Shown here: piece by piece, positions 7,163 to 10,856 of the stretch
How the letters are laid out: each line of letters opens with the position of its first letter
Numbering within the stretch: position 1 is the stretch's first letter
DNA from: Verrucomicrobia bacterium UBA6775
GTDB lineage: Bacteria > Verrucomicrobiota > Verrucomicrobiia > Limisphaerales > UBA1096
NCBI GenBank assembly: GCA_002453165.1
Contig: DKGH01000214.1
Coordinates: 1 to 13,402, forward strand
Direction: 5' to 3'
Length of the DNA stretch: 13,402 bases
The notes under the pieces: model-generated
The model's database searches: none
Seen by the model: the letters and a program-made list of their open reading frames with translations, nothing else
What the model was told of the DNA's origin: nothing
Position numbers and translations under genes: made by a program

Positions 7163-8512
7163 ATGTTGGAAATCACCCAAACCAAGTCGATCACCCTCCG
7201 CGAAGGAGCCGAGCGCTTGGCCAAGCGCTTGGCCAAGGCAGGGTATCAGGCGTTCTGGGTGGGCGGCTGCGTGCGCGATGCCCAGCTTGGCCAGTCGCCG
7301 AAGGACTACGACATCGCCACCGATGCCAAGCCGGACGACATCGAGCGGTTGTTCCGCAAAACCATCCCGGTGGGCAAACAGTTCGGGGTGATGATGGTGC
7401 TGGAGGACGGGCACGAATATCAGGTGGCCACCTTCCGCGCCGAGGCCGATTATACCGATGGACGGCGGCCCGGCAGCGTGCGCTTCACCGACGCCCGGGA
7501 GGATGCCCTGCGCCGCGACTTCACGGTGAACGGTTTGTTTTTCGACCCGATCGCGAAGGAGTTGCACGACTGGGTCGGGGGGCAGGCGGATCTTGAGGCC
7601 AGACGCATCCGGACGATCGGTGATCCGGCGGAGCGGTTCGGCGAGGACCGGTTGAGGATGCTGCGCGCCGTGCGCTTTGCCGCGCAGCTTGGTTTTGAAA
7701 TTGAACCGGCCACGTTCGCCGCTGTGCGCGAACACGCGCCGTCCGTCGCGAAGGTGAGCGCGGAGCGGATTCGCGATGAGCTGCTGAAAATCTTTCGCCC
7801 ATCGCATGCCGCCGCTGGACTGGATCTGCTGCGGGAGAGCGGCCTGCTGGGCGAGGTGCTGCCGGAGTTGGCGGCGACAATTGGCTGCGAACAACCGCCG
7901 GAGTTTCATCCGGAGGGGGATGTGTACACGCACATTCGGCTCATGCTCAGTCAATTGCCGGAGGACGCGGACACCGGCCTGATTTGGTCCGTGCTCATGC
8001 ACGACATCGCCAAGCCGGTTACGGCCAGCCGCGATGACGACGGTCGCATCCGTTTTTTTGGCCATGAAAAAACCGGGACGGACTTGGCGCGCGCCATCCT
8101 CAACCGGTTGCGTTTTCCCAATGTGGAAATCGATGCCGTGACCACCTGCGTGCGTTTCCATATGCAGTTGAAAAATGCCCAGGAGATGCGGACGGCCACG
8201 CTGCGAAAGCTGTTCCTGCGACCAGTCTTCGCCACCGAGCTGGAACTGCACCGGCTCGACTGCCTGTCCTCCTCCGGGCGGCTGGATAATTTTGAATTCC
8301 TGCAGGCCAAGTTTGAAGCGTTTCAAAATCAACCGGAGCTGCAGCATCCGCTGCTAGACGGCAGCGACCTGATTGCGCTTGGCCAAGCGCCCGGCCCGGG
8401 GTTCGGGGCCTTGTTGAAGGAGGCGCGTGAACGACAACTGGAGGGCGAACTCACCACGCGCGACCAGGCGCTTGGTTGGCTTGAGGCCAAGGTTCGCGCC
8501 GTCACCGAGTAG
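7163..8512 (+). CDS. cca: CCA tRNA nucleotidyltransferase / poly(A) polymerase family protein with HD domain
   Basis: 449-aa class II nucleotidyltransferase that adds nucleotides to RNA 3' ends, most likely CCA (or part of it) on tRNA. Motifs: FWVGGCVRD at 31-39; catalytic carboxylates in DYD at 48-50 followed by IATDA; RRDFTVNGLFFDP at 117-129; and FGEDRLRMLRAVRFAA at 159-174, where E161-D162-x-x-R165 is the nucleotide-selection motif. An HD-type phosphohydrolase domain follows (H257, LMHD at 278-281, H301), as in E. coli-type CCA enzymes. The RIRTIGDP..RF.ED.LRMLRAVRFAA stretch is also close to the poly(A) polymerase I signature. An A-adding-only or polyadenylating enzyme therefore cannot be excluded; the symbol is the usual family name. 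Start ATG 7163 lacks a Shine-Dalgarno sequence. It carries the tandem dimer of the palindrome near its N-terminus (RLAKRLAKAG) and another copy near its C-terminus (ALGQA). It converges on the PH-domain gene with only 3 nt between stops. Confidence 0.9.
   Translation: MLEITQTKSITLREGAERLAKRLAKAGYQAFWVGGCVRDAQLGQSPKDYDIATDAKPDDIERLFRKTIPVGKQFGVMMVLEDGHEYQVATFRAEADYTDGRRPGSVRFTDAREDALRRDFTVNGLFFDPIAKELHDWVGGQADLEARRIRTIGDPAERFGEDRLRMLRAVRFAAQLGFEIEPATFAAVREHAPSVAKVSAERIRDELLKIFRPSHAAAGLDLLRESGLLGEVLPELAATIGCEQPPEFHPEGDVYTHIRLMLSQLPEDADTGLIWSVLMHDIAKPVTASRDDDGRIRFFGHEKTGTDLARAILNRLRFPNVEIDAVTTCVRFHMQLKNAQEMRTATLRKLFLRPVFATELELHRLDCLSSSGRLDNFEFLQAKFEAFQNQPELQHPLLDGSDLIALGQAPGPGFGALLKEARERQLEGELTTRDQALGWLEAKVRAVTE
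7213..7238. repeat. Dispersed palindrome, tandem dimer
   Basis: An exact 16-mer GCGCTTGGCCAAGCGC (7213-7228) overlaps a second copy, GCTTGGCCAAGG, at 7227-7238 with a 12-bp period. It encodes ERLAKRLAKA in the tRNA nucleotidyltransferase. Confidence 0.92.
8375..8390. repeat. Dispersed palindrome, exact 16-mer
   Basis: GCGCTTGGCCAAGCGC, read as IALGQAP near the C-terminus of the tRNA nucleotidyltransferase. Confidence 0.92.
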
Positions 8513-8515
8513 AGG

Positions 8516-9043
8516 CTAATTATCTTCCGGGAGTTTAGCCTCGATGCGCGCGAGGATATCGCGAATCTCGACCAGCACATCGTTGGAAGGCACGGCCACG
8601 GCCGCCGGTTGGTTGGCGGCGGAGGCCTGTTGATCCCGATGCTGAAGCACAACGTCCCTGAACTTTTCTGCGTTGGTCACGCCGGTTAGCGGGAACGGGG
8701 TGGAGCCGGCTGTCTCGATCGAGATTTTGCTGATGCCGAGCGAATCCAAAAATGGCCCACCCATAATTGAGAGGTCAGTAATCTTGTCGAGTGGGATGTT
8801 CTGCTGTTTTTTGAAAAGCAGGCCGCTGCGGATGTTGATCGAGCGATCGGTTAACACGCAGGACAAATGGTCGAACTGCTTTTGGTGGAAGAAATAGCCG
8901 ACCAGCAACCAGACCGGGATTAAAGGGATCAGGATGACGGTGCTGAGCATCAAGCCAAGCGCCTGAAGCCACCAATATATGATGACTTTTTTGTCGAACT
9001 CAGCTTGGCCGATTTGGCCTTGGGCTGTGTATCCGTCAGACAT
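8516..9043 (-). CDS. Membrane protein with bacterial PH domain (YdbS/DUF304-like)
   Basis: 175-aa protein, last gene of the five-gene minus-strand run. Residues 18-52 form a hydrophobic stretch (KVIIYWWLQALGLMLSTVIL onward) long enough for two membrane helices. A PH-like domain follows at about 60-135, with the family pattern LTDRSINIRSGLLFKKQ, then NIPLDKITDLSIM and a serial beta region ISKISIETAG. The tail (140-175) is Ala/Pro-rich and ends in a short amphipathic helix. Function is unknown; members of this fold are small membrane-associated proteins. ATG 9043 is preferred over an in-frame TTG at 9067, which would nearly abut moaE. The gap to moaE is 28 nt and contains a half-site of the palindrome (GGCCAAGC at 9062-9069); another half-site, GCTTGGCC, lies at 9003-9010 inside the gene. 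Confidence 0.82.
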   Translation of the reverse strand: MSDGYTAQGQIGQAEFDKKVIIYWWLQALGLMLSTVILIPLIPVWLLVGYFFHQKQFDHLSCVLTDRSINIRSGLLFKKQQNIPLDKITDLSIMGGPFLDSLGISKISIETAGSTPFPLTGVTNAEKFRDVVLQHRDQQASAANQPAAVAVPSNDVLVEIRDILARIEAKLPEDN

Positions 9044-9071
9044 GACAAATTGAATACGTTCGGCCAAGCGC

Positions 9072-9464
9072 TCAAGTTACGATCGGCTTTTTCCAGATCG
9101 GTACCCGCAGTTTCATCTGATCGATGAGGTACTGGCATGCGTCAAACGCTTCCGCGCGATGAGCGGCGACTACCTCGACCCAGAGCGACGACTCATTTAC
9201 CTGCACGATACCTGTGCGGTGAACCAAGCGAATTGACTCGATCGGCAAGCGCTGTTCGATCTCAGTGAAGATTAACTCGAACTGCCGCTTGGTCATGTCA
9301 TCGAACGATTCGTAGTCGATGCTGGTGATAGCTGCTTCGTCTTCGCGACCCCGCACCACGCCGGAAAACGTCACCACTGCGCCCATGTCATCGCTGATCG
9401 ATCTCGCCTTGGCCAAGGCTGCTTCGTCGATGGGATCGGGGGAGAGGGTCAATGCAGTTTTCAT
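9072..9464 (-). CDS. moaE: Molybdopterin synthase catalytic subunit MoaE
   Basis: 130-aa large subunit of molybdopterin synthase, which transfers two sulfurs from MoaD thiocarboxylate to precursor Z (cPMP) in molybdenum cofactor synthesis. Motifs: GAVVTFSGVVRG at 28-39, IDYESF..M at 49-57, HRTGIV..NE at 82-91, AAHRAEAFDACQYLIDQMK at 100-118, and VPIWKK at 121-126. Lys118 and Lys125 correspond to the catalytic lysines of the family. Full length. Its ATG overlaps the moaD stop by one base (TGATG) and has a recognisable AAGGTGG 3 nt upstream, so MoaD and MoaE are translationally coupled as befits a heterotetramer. A palindrome variant, GCCTTGGCCAAGGC, lies inside it and encodes ALAKA. Confidence 0.96.
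   Translation of the reverse strand: MKTALTLSPDPIDEAALAKARSISDDMGAVVTFSGVVRGREDEAAITSIDYESFDDMTKRQFELIFTEIEQRLPIESIRLVHRTGIVQVNESSLWVEVVAAHRAEAFDACQYLIDQMKLRVPIWKKPIVT
9406..9419. repeat. Dispersed palindrome variant with symmetric change
   Basis: GCCTTGGCCAAGGC is a perfect 14-bp palindrome whose third base from each end differs from the common version in a mirror-image way (C/G pair swapped on both sides). It reads ALAKA in moaE on the minus strand. Confidence 0.7.
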
Positions 9465-9709
9465 CAGCCACCTTGTACGGGAGGAAAGAGCGAAACCTCA
9501 TCTCTGTCACTCAAAACAAAATCGTCATCCTGATAATCCACACCGACCACCTTGAGCGTGCTTTTCCGGGCATCAGCCAGCTTTGGGAATTGCTTGCAAA
9601 CCAGATCATGCAACTGCCCAAGCGTGCTGCCGGCTTCGGCTTCAATCGCAGTCTCCCGGCAACCCGTGACATCCGCAAAGTAAGACCAAAAACGAACATT
9701 TAGTTTCAT
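9464..9709 (-). CDS. moaD: Molybdopterin synthase sulfur carrier subunit MoaD
   Basis: 81-aa ubiquitin-like sulfur carrier. It begins MKLNVRFWSYFADVTG, the usual beta-grasp opening, and ends EVSLFPPVQGG; the terminal Gly-Gly is the site of adenylation and thiocarboxylation. It pairs with MoaE, encoded immediately downstream with a one-base stop/start overlap. The frame opens earlier with a GTG at 9751, but that would overlap the hpt stop and add 14 residues absent from the family, so ATG 9709 is chosen. No Shine-Dalgarno sequence. The 38-nt gap to hpt is largely filled by a heptamer repeat. moaA, moaC and moeB are not in the window. Confidence 0.95.
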   Translation of the reverse strand: MKLNVRFWSYFADVTGCRETAIEAEAGSTLGQLHDLVCKQFPKLADARKSTLKVVGVDYQDDDFVLSDRDEVSLFPPVQGG

Positions 9710-9723
9710 GTGGGGTTTTGATT

Positions 9724-9772
9724 GCATCACTGAAAACTGCTCACCGTTCACCGTTCACTGCTCACATTCAAC
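9724..9772. repeat. Seven-base tandem repeat array across the hpt stop codon
   Basis: Consecutive 7-bp units on the plus strand from 9724: GCATCAC, TGAAAAC, TGCTCAC, CGTTCAC, CGTTCAC, TGCTCAC and ATTCAAC. Five of the seven end in TCAC and the four central units (9738-9765) are the best matched. On the minus strand the units read GTGARCR-like. The array encodes the last residues of Hpt (NVSSER), supplies its TGA stop, and continues into the gap before moaD. It resembles the heptamer short tandem repeats known from some cyanobacteria and other bacteria. Confidence 0.7.
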
Positions 9773-10287
9773 ACTCCGATGAACGGGAGGTTTCGGTGTT
9801 GCTCGGCGTGGTCGAGACCGTAGCCGATGACGAATTCGTTGGGAATCTCAAAGCCGACGTAGTCTGCTGGGATGTCGTAGTCGCGCCGGGCTTTTTTGGA
9901 GAGCAAAACACAGGTGCTAATTTTCCGGGGTTGCATGGACTCCAGTTTGCTGATCACCGCGCGGAGGGTTTTGCCGGTGTCGAGGATGTCATCGACGAGC
10001 AGTACATCGCGGTCGCGGACGTCGAGCCGGAGTTCCTTGGTGAACACCAACTCGGTGGACTCGGTGCCGTCGCGGTAACTGGAGACGCCGATGAAGTCGA
10101 GCCGCATTGGCAGATCGATTTTACGGACGAGATCGGCCAGGAACATGAGGGTGCCGGTGAGCAACCCGACGACGACGAGGTCGCTGTCCCTGAAATCCCC
10201 CTGAATCTGCTCCGCCAATCCGGCGACGCGTTCCCGGATTTCCTCTTCGGAAACCAGCTCGCGGGCGATGGCATCGCTTGGATTCAA
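9748..10287 (-). CDS. hpt: Hypoxanthine phosphoribosyltransferase
   Basis: 179-aa purine-salvage enzyme converting hypoxanthine (and often guanine) plus PRPP to the nucleotide in the cytoplasm. Motifs: VVVGLLTGTLMFLADLVRKI at 38-57 (PPi-binding loop), SSYRDGTEST at 69-78 (flexible loop), the PRPP signature VLLVDDILDTGKTL at 95-108, the K131/K132 region, and YVGFEIPNEFVIGYGLD at 143-159 (purine-binding strand). Length is normal for a bacterial Hpt. The start appears to be TTG at 10287: the only in-frame codons upstream before a stop contain no ATG, and the next Met (48) is inside the active-site loop. No Shine-Dalgarno sequence. It lies 12 nt downstream of the dUTPase-like gene, and its last six residues and stop lie in a 7-bp tandem repeat. 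Confidence 0.95.
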   Translation of the reverse strand: MNPSDAIARELVSEEEIRERVAGLAEQIQGDFRDSDLVVVGLLTGTLMFLADLVRKIDLPMRLDFIGVSSYRDGTESTELVFTKELRLDVRDRDVLLVDDILDTGKTLRAVISKLESMQPRKISTCVLLSKKARRDYDIPADYVGFEIPNEFVIGYGLDHAEQHRNLPFIGVLNVSSER

Positions 10288-10299
10288 CGTGTGAGCGGT

Positions 10300-10680
10300 T
10301 TAAATGTGGCGCGAGTCGTCCTCGTTCTTCTCGGTGTAGCCGCTTTCCTGTCGCTGGAAGTTGACCTCGTTTTTCTTCATGTAGGCTTCGAAGACATCGT
10401 CGGCACTCATGCCAAGCGTCTGCGCGAGGCTGATGAGGAAGTGGAACAGGTCGACCACCTCGACGCGGGCATTTTGTTCGTCGAGCTTTTGATATTTGGC
10501 CCACCATTTCCACGGCACACTGTCGGTGAGTTCAGCGAGTTCCTGTGACATGGCGCGGCAGTAATTGAGCACCCACTCGGTTTTCTGTTCGTCGTCGAAT
10601 TTGTCAGTGCACACGCCGATCCGTTCGTTCAGCGCCTTTTGCATCCGAAAAAGTTCCCGTAGTTGATCCGGTTGATCCAT
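10300..10680 (-). CDS. dUTPase-like all-alpha NTP pyrophosphohydrolase (dimeric dUTPase family)
   Basis: 126-aa all-helical protein of the MazG/dimeric-dUTPase superfamily, expected to cleave dUTP (or a related NTP) to the monophosphate and PPi. Mg-binding pattern: E47-L-A-E50 (SQELAELTDS), followed by PWKWW at 56-60, then E74-V-V-D77 in VEVVDLFHFLISLAQTLGMS. The WKWW motif and DLFHFLIS are typical of the dimeric dUTPase family (PF08761-like). ATG 10680 gives MDQPDQLRELFRMQKALNER; the frame is open to 10815 but the extra 45 residues show no family similarity. It is the first gene of the minus-strand run with hpt, so the pair forms a nucleotide-metabolism unit. No Shine-Dalgarno sequence. Substrate assignment to dUTP specifically is by family only. 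Confidence 0.85.
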   Translation of the reverse strand: MDQPDQLRELFRMQKALNERIGVCTDKFDDEQKTEWVLNYCRAMSQELAELTDSVPWKWWAKYQKLDEQNARVEVVDLFHFLISLAQTLGMSADDVFEAYMKKNEVNFQRQESGYTEKNEDDSRHI

Positions 10681-10856
10681 GCACCGAATGTCCGCGCTTG
10701 GCCGCTGCGGAATCAAGGTTTTTTGAACGAGAGCGCAAATTCCCCTGTGATCCTGGGGATTTGTCTTGAAGAAAAGGACTTTCAAACAGACCCTGTTCGC
10801 GTTTAAGAGATGCAATCTTCACGCCAAATTCGTAACTTCGGCCGCTCGGGAGGGGT
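10681..10856. promoter_or_regulatory. Divergent promoter region with an imperfect hairpin
   Basis: 176-bp gap between the dUTPase-like gene (minus) and the secreted TPR/peptidase-like gene (plus). It contains an imperfect inverted repeat, CAAATTCCCC (10736-10745) and GGGGATTTG (10755-10763), with one base unpaired and a 9-nt loop; it might be an operator or a 5'-UTR hairpin. A palindrome half-site GCTTGGCC lies at 10696-10703. A purine-rich GGGAGGGG directly precedes the plus-strand ATG at 10857, closer than usual for a Shine-Dalgarno sequence. No confident -35/-10 pair is seen. Confidence 0.4.

Noticed and set aside
7121..8347. 408-codon minus-strand open frame antisense to the tRNA nucleotidyltransferase gene
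   Set aside because: The sense strand carries all the catalytic motifs; the antisense product has no recognisable domain. Its LGQALGQALG stretch is just the reverse reading of the palindrome dimer.
9044..9067. TTG start at 9067 for the PH-domain protein
   Set aside because: It adds eight residues nearly touching the moaE stop; ATG at 9043 is a normal start with a plausible N-terminus.
9710..9751. GTG start at 9751 for moaD
   Set aside because: It would overlap the hpt stop and the heptamer array and add residues outside the MoaD fold; ATG 9709 gives the standard N-terminus.
9718..10548. 276-codon plus-strand open frame antisense to hpt and the dUTPase-like gene
   Set aside because: It crosses two well-supported minus-strand genes and has an acidic, repetitive Val/Asp/Glu-rich translation with no motif.
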